Assembly (NCBI GenBank): GCA_017619585.1
Contig: JAFZSA010000018.1
Span: forward strand, 1 to 64,000
Source of the DNA: Bacteroidaceae bacterium
GTDB taxonomy: Bacteria; Bacteroidota; Bacteroidia; Bacteroidales; Bacteroidaceae
Direction: 5' to 3'
Length of the DNA: 64,000 nt
The notes beneath the pieces are model-generated. The model made no database searches. It was not told the DNA's origin and saw nothing but the letters and a program-made list of their open reading frames with translations. This document shows positions 7,817 to 15,124 of the stretch, piece by piece (position 1 is the first letter of the stretch; each line of letters opens with the position of its first letter). The translations under genes were made by a program, and so were the position numbers.

Positions 7817-9103
7817 ATGACAAAAGGTGAGATAGATAGATTAGGTCAAAGAATAGGAACTTCGGTAGAAATTTCAAGTGAAGATTTGGACAAACTTCAA
7901 GAGTATCGTCAGACGTTCCAAGAACCTATATCTAGGGTTTTTAACTATGTCCTTGAGGCGGCAAGGAAAATTGACAAACAGAGTATTGTCACATATCGTA
8001 TTAAACGTATTGACACAATCATTGAAAAATTACGTCGTTTCAAAGATAACGAGAATGGAAGTATGAACTTATCCCGTATGTGGGATATTGCTGGCTGCCG
8101 TTGTATTTTAAATACAACAACAGACGAGAAACTCTTCAAATTTCTAAAAGTCATCCAAAAGGAATATGGGATGGGATGCAAAGTCAATGATCATATAACA
8201 AAACCTAAAGATTCGGGATATCGTTCCATACATATTTATGTCAAGGATAAGTTAACTCAAAAGCCTGTTGAGATACAGATTAGAAATAGGGTTCAACATA
8301 ATTGGGCAACGCTAGTTGAGATAGTAGATCTTTTATATGGAACGAAAAATAAAGAAAGAGGAGCAGTAAGTAGATTAGGGCGTTTCTTGTACCTTTATTC
8401 AAAAGCAAAGGATCTGACTAAGGACGAATTTTCTGAAATGCTAAAAACTGAGCGAAAAATGAAGGTCTTTGAGAGAATGAGTGATGTTTTAACTAAGAAC
8501 TATCTTAACATACGGCGTCAGTGGCTAAAGCAGAAGCAAAAAGGGAGCTATTTTGTAATAACTGCAAACAGAAGAAGTTCGGAGATAATTTCATACTCAT
8601 CTTTTAACGAGGCCGAAATGGCATATTATGAAAAATACCAGAGCAACCGAGATTCAAATATTGTTTTAACACATATAAAAATGCCTGATTTTGAACAAAT
8701 AAGTATGGCATACTCTAATTATGTATTGGCAATGCATGCGTTCTTTGATGATTATCGAATTTTGGTTTCCAACAAGATAGTTGAGTTCTTGTATAATGGA
8801 GAGTATTTTAAGTTTATTAGATACTTTAGGATATACACTAATAATGTAAAATGCCATTTCCGGAATCTTTCTATGGAAGTAAATGGTATAGAATCCTGCA
8901 AGTTTGATCCTGAAATTAGTAGGAATCAAATAAATAAATGGAGGAAAGAGATTGTGGATAGGTTACAACTTTGGGATCGAGAAACTAGAGTTTTTCTGAG
9001 AAAGATTGGTATGCTTTCTAGAAGTAGTAGTCTAAAAAAATGGATTGTTAAAAATCGTGTAAAACAATTGGCAAAAGCAATAACGGAAGGGCAAAAAGGG
9101 TAG
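7817..9103 (+). CDS. RelA/SpoT synthetase-domain protein with long C-terminal extension
   Basis: The first 170-180 residues carry the (p)ppGpp synthetase fold of small alarmone synthetases: RIKRIDTIIEKL (61-72), MWDIAGCRCIL (Asp 90, Arg 95), KDSGYRSIHIYV (131-142) and VEIQIRNRVQHNWATLVE (catalytic-type Glu 152). No HD hydrolase domain is present. The remaining 240 residues are basic and mostly helical and match nothing recognised. Long single-domain synthetases in defence islands include toxSAS and CapRel proteins, in which an extra region controls a toxic pyrophosphokinase. Whether this C-terminus acts that way is an inference. It lies between the GHKL-nuclease gene and a zeta-toxin locus, supporting a defence or toxin role over a housekeeping stringent response. 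Confidence 0.75.
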   Translation: MTKGEIDRLGQRIGTSVEISSEDLDKLQEYRQTFQEPISRVFNYVLEAARKIDKQSIVTYRIKRIDTIIEKLRRFKDNENGSMNLSRMWDIAGCRCILNTTTDEKLFKFLKVIQKEYGMGCKVNDHITKPKDSGYRSIHIYVKDKLTQKPVEIQIRNRVQHNWATLVEIVDLLYGTKNKERGAVSRLGRFLYLYSKAKDLTKDEFSEMLKTERKMKVFERMSDVLTKNYLNIRRQWLKQKQKGSYFVITANRRSSEIISYSSFNEAEMAYYEKYQSNRDSNIVLTHIKMPDFEQISMAYSNYVLAMHAFFDDYRILVSNKIVEFLYNGEYFKFIRYFRIYTNNVKCHFRNLSMEVNGIESCKFDPEISRNQINKWRKEIVDRLQLWDRETRVFLRKIGMLSRSSSLKKWIVKNRVKQLAKAITEGQKG

Positions 9104-9155
9104 AGTCTGATGGAAGGAGGAAGGTAACTTTTGGTTCATGGTTCAGGGCAACTGA

Positions 9156-9275
9156 GGAATTATGGATTTACGGAAAAACGGAAGTACGGAAATACTGAAT
9201 CACGGAGAGTCCAAAGGGCGGAGACAAGCAGCGTAGCTGCGGAATTACAGATTTATGGAAAAACGGAAGTATGGA
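9156..9275 (+). repeat. 35-bp direct repeats upstream of the zeta locus
   Basis: Two near-identical 35-nt stretches (9156-9190 and 9241-9275) start GGAATTA and contain ACGGAAAAACGGAAGTA. The spacer between them holds the hairpin GCAGC-GTA-GCTGC (9228-9240). They lie directly before the antitoxin gene and may be repeat accretion or part of its control region. Confidence 0.65.
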
Positions 9276-9288
9276 GGCGGCAAGGCTT

Positions 9289-9480
9289 ATGACAGAATTG
9301 AGCAAAAAATATAGACTGACATCTATGGAGGAACCTACGGACGAAATGCTGCAGGAACTGATGGAGGATGTAGCTAAGGCTGCACGGGAGTCGAGTGCCA
9401 AAGCAGAGGCGGAGAAAAAACGGCGTCTGCAAACTGTGGCCAACGAGATAGAAGCGTGGCGAAGGAGTTCCAGCATATGA
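9289..9480 (+). CDS. putative antitoxin of a zeta-toxin locus
   Basis: From ATG 9289 the product is 63 residues (MTELSKKYRLTSMEEP...), acidic, helical and ending in a Lys/Arg/Glu-rich coil. Small proteins of this kind precede zeta-toxin kinases in Bacteroidetes and presumably hold the toxin inactive. Its TGA overlaps the toxin's ATG (9477-9480), the usual arrangement for a coupled pair. An upstream ATG at 9271 lies inside the second 35-bp direct repeat and is less likely to be the start. The name rests on gene order, since the sequence alone shows no diagnostic motif. Confidence 0.6.
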   Translation: MTELSKKYRLTSMEEPTDEMLQELMEDVAKAARESSAKAEAEKKRRLQTVANEIEAWRRSSSI

Positions 9481-9716
9481 TTGATAGGAAACCTACTCTC
9501 TGTGTGGTTACAGGCCCCAATGGTTCTGGCAAGACGACAACTACAGTTCAGTTGCTTAACAACGAGTGGACTGCAGACAGCTTGTATATCAATCCTGATA
9601 ACATTGCTCAGGAATTGTTTGGTGACTGGAACTCCCCTGAGGCTGTAATTAAGGCTGCAGAGCACGCTTCCCAATTGCGGTATGAGTGTTTGAAAAAAAC
9701 GCGATTTCGTATTTGA
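9477..9716 (+). pseudogene. zeta-toxin family kinase, truncated by frameshift
   Basis: The product begins MIDRKPTLCVVTGPNGSGKTT with a P-loop (GPNGSGKT, residues 13-20), followed by YINPDNIAQELFG and a segment typical of zeta toxins, which phosphorylate UDP-GlcNAc or similar sugars. A run of seven A at 9693-9699 breaks the frame. Dropping one A restores ECLKKRDFVFE, the expected family sequence, but a stop still follows about 12 residues later, so the 3' part is missing as well. The family is normally near 190-200 residues and this one ends at 79. It is most likely inactive, unless the A-run allows rare frameshifting. Confidence 0.8.
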
Positions 9717-9864
9717 AAAGCATCGCAAATCGTTTTGCCGTGATTAGAAAAGAAAGGCTAACGAGATAGGGCAGGGAAGGATGAATTGACGACAAAAGAT
9801 GGCTGATTTGGAGAAAAAAGAGTAATTGTTTTGTGGGAATGCGGTATAATTGAGAAGAAAACCT

Positions 9865-9872
9865 TATTTTTG
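9865..9872 (+). promoter_or_regulatory. -7 element TATTTTTG for the Septu-like operon
   Basis: This matches the Bacteroidetes consensus TAnnTTTG and lies 22 nt upstream of the PtuA-like start at 9894. Confidence 0.6.
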
Positions 9873-9893
9873 CAAAGCAAAATAGTTTAGAAT

Positions 9894-11105
9894 ATGAAGA
9901 TTGAAAGACTCTACATTAAGAATATAGGTCCTTTTAAAGAGGCTACGTTAGAGTTTCCGACCCAAGTAAATAAGGAAACTGGCGAGGAACCCGTGACTAT
10001 CATCACTGGAAGAAATGGCGCGGGCAAGTCAATTATCATTGACGCTATTCGTGCTGCCTTGTCCGGAATGGGAATAGAAAGAAATATCGTGGCCAATGAC
10101 GACGATTTCAAGATTGAAATGTCGTTGAATTATGATGGGACTTTCAAAATCGTTGAGACGTGTTCTTTTAGCAATGGTCATATTCGGACTGTAGACTGGG
10201 GAAATCTGGGGACGTATTTTCTTCAAGGATATAAACTTCCTGGTAAGGTGTATGACTGGGTGGTTGACTATTGGTCGTCGAAATTGCCAACGGACAGTTT
10301 CAGCCTCAAAACGATGAATGGCATTAAGAACGAAGAGGTGTTGGCTGGCGTTCTGAACGGGAAAAAGACCAACGTAGAACTGACAAACTTTATCTGCCAA
10401 ATAGACTATCTTCGAACAAGTGAAATGACCAAGGAGAAGATGATAGGTGAGGTGATGTATAAGAAACTGAAGGAGATAGTGAATCTTTGTTTGGAGAATG
10501 GCGAATTCAAATATGTGCGCCGTTCAGATCTTACTCCCATCATAGAACAGAATAAAACGGAGCTGTCTTTGGAGAAGTTGAGTTCGGGCAATATCTTTAT
10601 GATTGAGCATCTGGTGATGCTGATGTGCAAGATGTATTCCGTTGCTATGCTGAATGGCATTCCAGCAGAAGAAATGTTTGAAATAAATGGTCTTCTTCTA
10701 GCTGACGAGGTGGAAAACCATATGCACCCTCTGTGGCAGAAAAGAATATTGGGTATCATCAGGAAACTGTTCCCTAACATACAAATAATACTTACGACTC
10801 ACTCACCGTTTGTTGTGGCTTCGATGGACGGAGCTAAGATTTATACTTGCGTACCTCAAACAGGATATAGTGAGGTGAGAGATGAGACGGACAAGTACGG
10901 ACATATGCCTGTGGAGGAAATCTTGCAGTCGGAAGTGTTTAGCGTCAATCCCTTTAATGAGGAGATTGCTGCGTTGATGAAAAAGCGAAAGGAACTGATA
11001 AATGCTGGGAAAATAGAAGAAGGTCGTCTGGTTGGGAAGCAACTGTATGATATCAATCCGGAGTATTTCTCATATCTGAATCCTGGGGCAGGAGGTGAAC
11101 TATGA
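9894..11105 (+). CDS. PtuA-like AAA/ABC ATPase (Septu-type defence pair)
   Basis: This 403-residue SMC/ABC-type ATPase has Walker A GRNGAGKS (39-46), Walker B LLLADEVENHMHP (about 264-276) and an H-loop TTHSP (near 301). Its stop overlaps the start of an HNH-nuclease gene as ATGA (11102-11105). An ATPase coupled to a small HNH protein is the architecture of Septu, in which PtuA forms a ring that holds and controls the nuclease PtuB. The ATPase is at the short end of the PtuA size range. The same pair also occurs with retron reverse transcriptases, but none is seen here. A clear -7 box lies just upstream. Confidence 0.8.
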   Translation: MKIERLYIKNIGPFKEATLEFPTQVNKETGEEPVTIITGRNGAGKSIIIDAIRAALSGMGIERNIVANDDDFKIEMSLNYDGTFKIVETCSFSNGHIRTVDWGNLGTYFLQGYKLPGKVYDWVVDYWSSKLPTDSFSLKTMNGIKNEEVLAGVLNGKKTNVELTNFICQIDYLRTSEMTKEKMIGEVMYKKLKEIVNLCLENGEFKYVRRSDLTPIIEQNKTELSLEKLSSGNIFMIEHLVMLMCKMYSVAMLNGIPAEEMFEINGLLLADEVENHMHPLWQKRILGIIRKLFPNIQIILTTHSPFVVASMDGAKIYTCVPQTGYSEVRDETDKYGHMPVEEILQSEVFSVNPFNEEIAALMKKRKELINAGKIEEGRLVGKQLYDINPEYFSYLNPGAGGEL

Positions 11106-11767
11106 GATATATAAAGAGGGTCCAGATGCCTGCCATATTGAGAGATAAACAAGCGGAATGGCAGGAGAAATATGAGGAAAAGTTGGAAGAGAACCCCAAA
11201 GCTCGTCCCGACAACAGCAAGTATGCGCACAAGGATATAAAGGATACGCTATATGCAATGTCGTATGGAAAGTGTTTCTATTGTGAAACAAAGCTTTCTG
11301 GCGGCAACAAGGAGGTGGATCATTTTATAGAGGTGTCCATAGACCATAGCAAGGCATACGAATGGGAGAATTTGTATCTGGCCTGCTCGAACTGTAACGA
11401 CAAATTGGACCATGAGACTATACCTGTATCGGAGGCTTTAGACCCTTGTCGTGACAGTGATGAGGAAATTCAGCAGAATATCACATATGTGGATGAACTG
11501 ATTAGTGCGGTGCCTGGCTCGCAGAAAGGACTGAATACTATCAAGAAATTCAAGTTGAATACGGAGCTACTGGATATGAGACGCGGCCAATGGCTGAATA
11601 AACTGTTGAAATCTGTAATTGACATTCAGGAACGTATGATAGCAGAGGGACGTGAAAAGGTTACGAAGGAGGAACGTGAAAGGCTTCTGCGTTATACAAT
11701 GCCCGACCAACCATATAGCTTGATGAGCGAAGTGTATCTGAAAACACACTTTGCGAGACTTCTCTAG
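11102..11767 (+). CDS. PtuB-like HNH endonuclease
   Basis: The 221-residue product has a Zn-binding HNH fold: KCFYCETKL (Cys 58 and 61), VDHFIEVS (Asp 73, His 74), WENLYLACSNCNDKL (Asn 90, Cys 95 and 98). In Septu the ATPase partner releases this nuclease to cut DNA on infection. It overlaps the PtuA-like gene by 4 nt and nothing else is inserted, so the two form a closed module. The C-terminal half is helical and probably binds the ATPase. Related HNH proteins of the wider TIGR02646 type share this layout. Assignment to Septu depends on the pair, not on this protein alone. Confidence 0.8.
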   Translation: MRYIKRVQMPAILRDKQAEWQEKYEEKLEENPKARPDNSKYAHKDIKDTLYAMSYGKCFYCETKLSGGNKEVDHFIEVSIDHSKAYEWENLYLACSNCNDKLDHETIPVSEALDPCRDSDEEIQQNITYVDELISAVPGSQKGLNTIKKFKLNTELLDMRRGQWLNKLLKSVIDIQERMIAEGREKVTKEERERLLRYTMPDQPYSLMSEVYLKTHFARLL

Positions 11768-11815
11768 CCTATTTTAATGTGTGAGCGGACGGCTCTAATT
11801 ATGAATGAAAAGTTC

Positions 11816-11833
11816 TATCGTTCGCAAACGATA
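11816..11833. promoter_or_regulatory. inverted repeat before the 90-aa gene (operator or hairpin)
   Basis: TATCGTT and AACGATA form perfect 7-bp arms around CGCA, ending 13 nt before the ATG at 11847. The position suits an autoregulatory operator or a leader hairpin. Confidence 0.4.
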
Positions 11834-11846
11834 AAGTTTAAAAGTC

Positions 11847-12119
11847 ATGAATACTGTTATAGATGTCAACCGAGTAAAAGCATATCTTGAAGGTGTGCTG
11901 TGGGCGGCATACGGTGTGAAGGTCATAACTGGAAACGTAGCAGAATGGCAGATAGATGCCGTGAAAGAGTGCGCAAAGGAACTTAAAGAGAAGGAGATAG
12001 AGCATTCATCACTTTCATCAACAGAAAAACAGACCCAAAAGAGGTTGTGGAAACAATGGATAGATGAAATAACTAAAGGGTTTAAAGATGTATTGAGAAG
12101 TGAAGGGAGGATGGTGTGA
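11847..12119 (+). CDS. hypothetical protein, 90 aa
   Basis: The product starts MNTVIDVNRVKAYLEGVLWAAYGVKV and continues as a charged helical chain rich in Lys and Glu. No family is recognised. It lies 79 nt after the PtuB-like gene, behind a perfect inverted repeat, and 53 nt before the HNH gene of the next module, with an AACAGC hairpin repeat in between. It may be independently transcribed and perhaps autoregulated. Nothing in its sequence shows whether it belongs with the Septu pair or the following trio. Confidence 0.5.
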   Translation: MNTVIDVNRVKAYLEGVLWAAYGVKVITGNVAEWQIDAVKECAKELKEKEIEHSSLSSTEKQTQKRLWKQWIDEITKGFKDVLRSEGRMV

Positions 12120-12126
12120 TAAGGAT

Positions 12127-12156
12127 AACAGCTGCGGCCGGAAGGCTGTGGCTGTT
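12127..12156. repeat. AACAGC/GCTGTT hairpin repeat, copy 1
   Basis: This is an imperfect hairpin with arms AACAGC and GCTGTT and an inner GCC-GGAA-GGC stem. A second copy at 15125-15155 shares the preceding AAGGATAACAGCTGCG. The two copies bracket the HNH trio and the RAYT gene. Confidence 0.7.
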
Positions 12157-12172
12157 GCTATAGTAGAGAGAT

Positions 12173-12850
12173 ATGAGTATAAGTGATAAGGTAAAGCGGA
12201 AACTACTAGCTGCATCTGGCGGGTATTGTGGAAATCCCAGTTGCCATAGAAATCTGTTTGATTTCTTTGAGACTGGAGAGATAACCAATATAGAAGAGTT
12301 TGCCCATATCATTGGCCAAAAGGAGGACGGGCCAAGAGGAAAGGAGGATTTGCCACTAAGCCAGCGAGACGAGTTTGATAATATCATCCTTCTATGTCCT
12401 ACCTGCCACACAATAATAGATAAGAATCCTAAAGTGTACCCCAAGGAAACCATAAGGAAATGGAAGAGGGAACATGAGGATAGTATTAGGAATCTGTTTC
12501 TGGCTCCAAGATTTGAAAAGCGTGAAGAGGTGCGACGATATTTATTACCAATCTTCGCTGAGAACAAGGCTGTCTTTGACCAGTATGGGCCATATTCTGA
12601 TAATGCAGTTAAAGATCAGATGGCGACGGAACTGGAATGGGAAAGGCTGTGCTTGCAGAAATTGATACCTAATAACAGGAAGATAGAAGCAGCTGTGGCG
12701 CAGAATATTGACCTGTTGACAGAAGATGAATTAAGGCTGTTTACGCAGTTTAAACTACACAGAGAGGGATTTGAGTACAATAAGTTGTCGGGAGATGTAA
12801 ATGCTACAGTACCGACGTTTCCAATAGGATTTGAGAATATATTCAAATGA
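12173..12850 (+). CDS. HNH endonuclease, first gene of an overlapping trio
   Basis: This 225-residue protein has a zinc-supported HNH motif: GGYCGNPSCHRNL (Cys 19 and 24), EEFAHIIGQ (His 45), DNIILLCPTCHTIID (Asn 70, Cys 75 and 78, His 79). The C-terminal half is helical with no recognised domain. Such HNH proteins cut DNA in restriction-like or abortive defence systems. Its stop overlaps the next start by 4 nt (ATGA at 12847-12850), and that gene in turn overlaps a nucleotidyltransferase gene, so the three are almost certainly one unit. It differs from the PtuB-like protein in motif spacing and has no ATPase beside it. Confidence 0.75.
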   Translation: MSISDKVKRKLLAASGGYCGNPSCHRNLFDFFETGEITNIEEFAHIIGQKEDGPRGKEDLPLSQRDEFDNIILLCPTCHTIIDKNPKVYPKETIRKWKREHEDSIRNLFLAPRFEKREEVRRYLLPIFAENKAVFDQYGPYSDNAVKDQMATELEWERLCLQKLIPNNRKIEAAVAQNIDLLTEDELRLFTQFKLHREGFEYNKLSGDVNATVPTFPIGFENIFK

Positions 12851-13215
12851 GAAAAGATATTGCTGGTTCTACAAGGGATTTCTTTGTCCGAGGCATGGAA
12901 GGCCACTCTGCTGTTTTAAGTATAAAGCGACGGGAAGGTGATGTGTATTTGATAGAACGAACAAATGGCCGTCCAGACTTAAGGGTACTTATAGCGGATA
13001 TTTACATTGCGGGAGAAGGGGATATTGTGGAAATAACGTACGATTATTCCAATATAGACTGCATTGTTTTGGTTGGGTTCTATAACCGTTACTCTAGAGC
13101 GGCAAAACAGTATGCGAAAGAGATGAATATTGGACTTTACGATAATAGAGAGTTCTTCGGTGCGGTTAACTGTACAGGATATGCCTTCTTAAATTATGAA
13201 AGGAAAAGCGAATGA
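12847..13215 (+). CDS. middle protein of the HNH-NTase trio, possible Mrr-like fold
   Basis: The 122-residue product contains a hydrophobic strand pattern ending NIDCIVLVGFYNRYSRAAKQYAKEMNIGLYDNREFFGAVN. That resembles the closing part of Mrr-like or other PD-(D/E)XK-fold nucleases, where a strand is followed by an A-x2-YA-x5-GLY helix-strand. A clean catalytic D...ExK is not visible, so it may be a pseudo-nuclease or sensing partner. It overlaps the HNH gene by 4 nt and the nucleotidyltransferase gene by 4 nt (ATGA at 13212-13215), which implies matched translation. The fold is an inference from pattern reading only. Confidence 0.5.
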   Translation: MRKDIAGSTRDFFVRGMEGHSAVLSIKRREGDVYLIERTNGRPDLRVLIADIYIAGEGDIVEITYDYSNIDCIVLVGFYNRYSRAAKQYAKEMNIGLYDNREFFGAVNCTGYAFLNYERKSE

Positions 13216-13484
13216 AGGAACTTAGATTAGATATTAAGCCACGAGCACACATTACAAGGTATGTGTTTGGGTCTGCTGTTTATTCTGATACGCCCTCTGA
13301 TATTGATGTGGCTATTATATATGACAGGCAATATGTGAGTGTGGAGGATGCAATAGCATACAGGCGTGCGTTGGTAAATGAGATGAGGGTGTTGAACTCT
13401 ATGATGATAGATGCGATCTTGCTTTCTATGGAAGAGGAGATGGAAATGGCTTTTCTAGAGAATGCCAAGTATTTGGCGTTTTGA
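13212..13484 (+). CDS. minimal nucleotidyltransferase (MNT type)
   Basis: This 90-residue protein carries the minimal nucleotidyltransferase signature GSAVYSDTPSDIDVAI (Gly 20, Ser 21, Asp 30, Asp 32), which binds Mg-NTP. MNT proteins of this size usually pair with HEPN partners as toxin-antitoxin systems that AMPylate the toxin. Here the neighbours are an HNH nuclease and an unknown protein instead, overlapping by 4 nt. Its job could be to modify and restrain the nuclease. The third acidic residue of the site may be Asp 58 (MMIDAILL). Confidence 0.7.
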   Translation: MKELRLDIKPRAHITRYVFGSAVYSDTPSDIDVAIIYDRQYVSVEDAIAYRRALVNEMRVLNSMMIDAILLSMEEEMEMAFLENAKYLAF

Positions 13485-13513
13485 ATCAGAGAGGAGAAAG
13501 GTAGAGAGCAGAA

Positions 13514-13921
13514 ATGGGCAAGAAGAAAGGAACTAGAACTTTGAGATTCAAATATAATGAAGATACCATGGGAAACCATAAAATCTTCATTTGGGTATGG
13601 TCTGTTGTGTTGGTTGTGTCCTACTTGGTGTGTTCATCGTTTTGGGGTTACAATGCACCGTCAATTCCTTTTAGCTTCCTTTTTGTCTATATAGTGTATT
13701 TGTGGTGTAGAAGATGGGAAAATAAGAATGAAGAAGCTGAGAGAACCAGAGCACTTGAACTAATGAAAGAACGTGTTGTTGATGATGTACAAATGTTGTA
13801 TGGAGAAGACGTAACAATTAGTTCAGTAGGCTACTGCTTTTATCGTGATGAAAAGGACGAAAGACGCCAATGCATACTTGTGTATTTATCTAACAAGAAG
13901 ACTGTCAAGTACGATGGGTGA
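13514..13921 (+). CDS. hypothetical membrane protein whose stop codon lies in a REP element
   Basis: The 135-residue product has two predicted membrane segments (about residues 24-43 and 49-66), followed by a charged, probably cytoplasmic region. No family is recognised. The last codons are GAT GGG TGA, and the TGA belongs to the REP palindrome that starts at 13917. The natural C-terminus may have been longer before the element arrived, or the gene may always have ended near here. It lies 29 nt after the nucleotidyltransferase gene and could be the fourth member of that unit. Confidence 0.55.
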   Translation: MGKKKGTRTLRFKYNEDTMGNHKIFIWVWSVVLVVSYLVCSSFWGYNAPSIPFSFLFVYIVYLWCRRWENKNEEAERTRALELMKERVVDDVQMLYGEDVTISSVGYCFYRDEKDERRQCILVYLSNKKTVKYDG

Positions 13922-13943
13922 CAAGGGACAGGTACCTGTCACC
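13917..13943 (+). repeat. REP palindrome, copy 2
   Basis: Identical to the copy at 4690-4716. It lies between the membrane-protein gene, to which it gives the stop codon, and the 3' end of the RAYT gene, 12 nt away. Confidence 0.9.
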
Positions 13944-13955
13944 ATCCACCGTCTC

Positions 13956-14756
13956 TCACTTGAGTCTTTGAATCAGTCCTCTGCCAATTCCTGTAAGTCT
14001 TTGTAGTTGTCTTACAGTGGCACCATCTTTTCTGAGTTCCCTAAGGGCTTCTCTTTGAATTTCCTTTTCAAGTTTCTGAAAGTCTGTCGGATTTGAAACT
14101 CCCGTCATTCTTGCAATCATTTGCCAAATGTTTTCATCGGTTAGTGTCTTTGATGGCTTTTCGTTTAGATTGTCTTCCAGAAAACACATATCATCGGGAA
14201 GCGGGTCATTCACCCAAGCCTGAAGTTCCTCAAATGGTATTCTTCTTAGTACGGCCTGTGTGTCGCACAATTGAACGGCAGGATTAACTTTTCCTTCGTA
14301 TTCTGCCCAGCTGCTATATTCATATTCGTCTGCATTCTCAACAATTCCTGCTTTCATAGGATTTTGATGAATATACCGTAGGAGGACCGTGAAGTAAGCC
14401 AAATCATTGACAGGCTCACTTTTGAAGCGCTCTTTGAAAAGATGACCGTCACGCCCATATTTGTGGTTATAGTAGTATACGTAAGAACTTGCTATGCGCT
14501 TAATGGTGTCTCCAATAGCTTCTTCCCGTTCCCGAATAAGCAGGTGTATGTGGTTTGACATTAGGCAAAAGGCATAGTAAGTGCAATTGATAATACTGGG
14601 TAGACCTTCATCATCATACATTATTCGCATTTTGTCAAGGGTGCTGAGGAATTGATAATAGTCCTCTTTATCCTCAAATATATTTTGGTGATTGATGCCA
14701 CGGAGCATCACGTGATAGATGCCTGTTCCTGAATATAGTCTTGGTTGTCTGGGCAT
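13956..14756 (-). CDS. REP-associated tyrosine transposase (RAYT, Y1/TnpA-REP family)
   Basis: From the ATG at 14756 the product is 266 residues starting MPRQPRLYSGTGIYHVMLRG, the standard opening of Y1-type transposases. The metal-binding HUH motif is NHIHLLI and the likely catalytic tyrosine is in LRYIHQNP. RAYTs are domesticated single-strand DNA transposases of the IS200/IS605 type that recognise and may spread REP palindromes. Matching palindromes flank this gene (13917-13943 and 15219-15247) and a third is at 4690. A longer reading from 14870 would run through the promoter, so the inner Met is chosen. The C-terminal helix-turn-helix-like tail (TVRQLQRLTGIGRGLIQ) is typical of longer members. 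Confidence 0.92.
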   Translation of the reverse strand: MPRQPRLYSGTGIYHVMLRGINHQNIFEDKEDYYQFLSTLDKMRIMYDDEGLPSIINCTYYAFCLMSNHIHLLIREREEAIGDTIKRIASSYVYYYNHKYGRDGHLFKERFKSEPVNDLAYFTVLLRYIHQNPMKAGIVENADEYEYSSWAEYEGKVNPAVQLCDTQAVLRRIPFEELQAWVNDPLPDDMCFLEDNLNEKPSKTLTDENIWQMIARMTGVSNPTDFQKLEKEIQREALRELRKDGATVRQLQRLTGIGRGLIQRLK

Positions 14757-14778
14757 GAGTGTGTTCAATTTTTGACGG

Positions 14779-14786
14779 CAAAGATA
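14779..14786 (-). promoter_or_regulatory. -7 element TATCTTTG for the RAYT gene
   Basis: The minus strand reads TATCTTTG 22 nt before the RAYT ATG. It fits the TAnnTTTG consensus and supports the shorter gene start. Confidence 0.65.
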
Positions 14787-14911
14787 CAAAAAAGATGGGA
14801 GATAAGAGTCAGAAGATGGGAAAACTGAGGGATGAAGTAAGATGAGGCTTGCTGAAATCTCGGTTTCCACACTTTTTTTGTTTTTTATGTCATCATTTGA
14901 AAATTAATTCC

Positions 14912-15020
14912 TATTTTTGTGACGGTGAATTTTCAAAAAGGACTGAGATCCTGGAACGGTTGACTTTCCCTTTGGGCCGTCGAGCTAAACCTTCTCCGGT
15001 CCGTTAAAGTCGGTTCACGG
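14912..15020 (+). ncRNA. possible non-coding transcript behind an orphan TATTTTTG promoter
   Basis: TATTTTTG at 14912-14919 is a consensus -7 box with no ORF behind it. The following 100 nt can pair in places, for example GACTTT (near 14962) with AAAGTC (near 15007), and holds a CCCTTTGGG palindrome. The rest up to 15118 is repeat-like text (GGTTCATG, GGTTAAGG). No known RNA family is recognised. Confidence 0.3.
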
Positions 15021-15124
15021 TTAAGGTTTAATGGTTCATGTTTAAGGGTTCAGGGCAAATACAGGTTCATGATTCATGGTTAATTCCTATTGGTATGGGA
15101 GGAGAGAAGGAATGAAATAAGGAT

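Noticed and set aside
9894..11767. Retron with ATPase-HNH effector
   Set aside because: No reverse transcriptase or msr/msd-like region lies beside the pair.
13212..13484. Classical MNT-HEPN toxin-antitoxin pair
   Set aside because: The neighbouring protein shows no HEPN RxxxxH motif, so the usual partner is absent.
14757..14870. Longer N-terminus for the RAYT protein
   Set aside because: The -7 box TATCTTTG lies within that stretch and Y1 transposases start at the MPRQPR-type segment.
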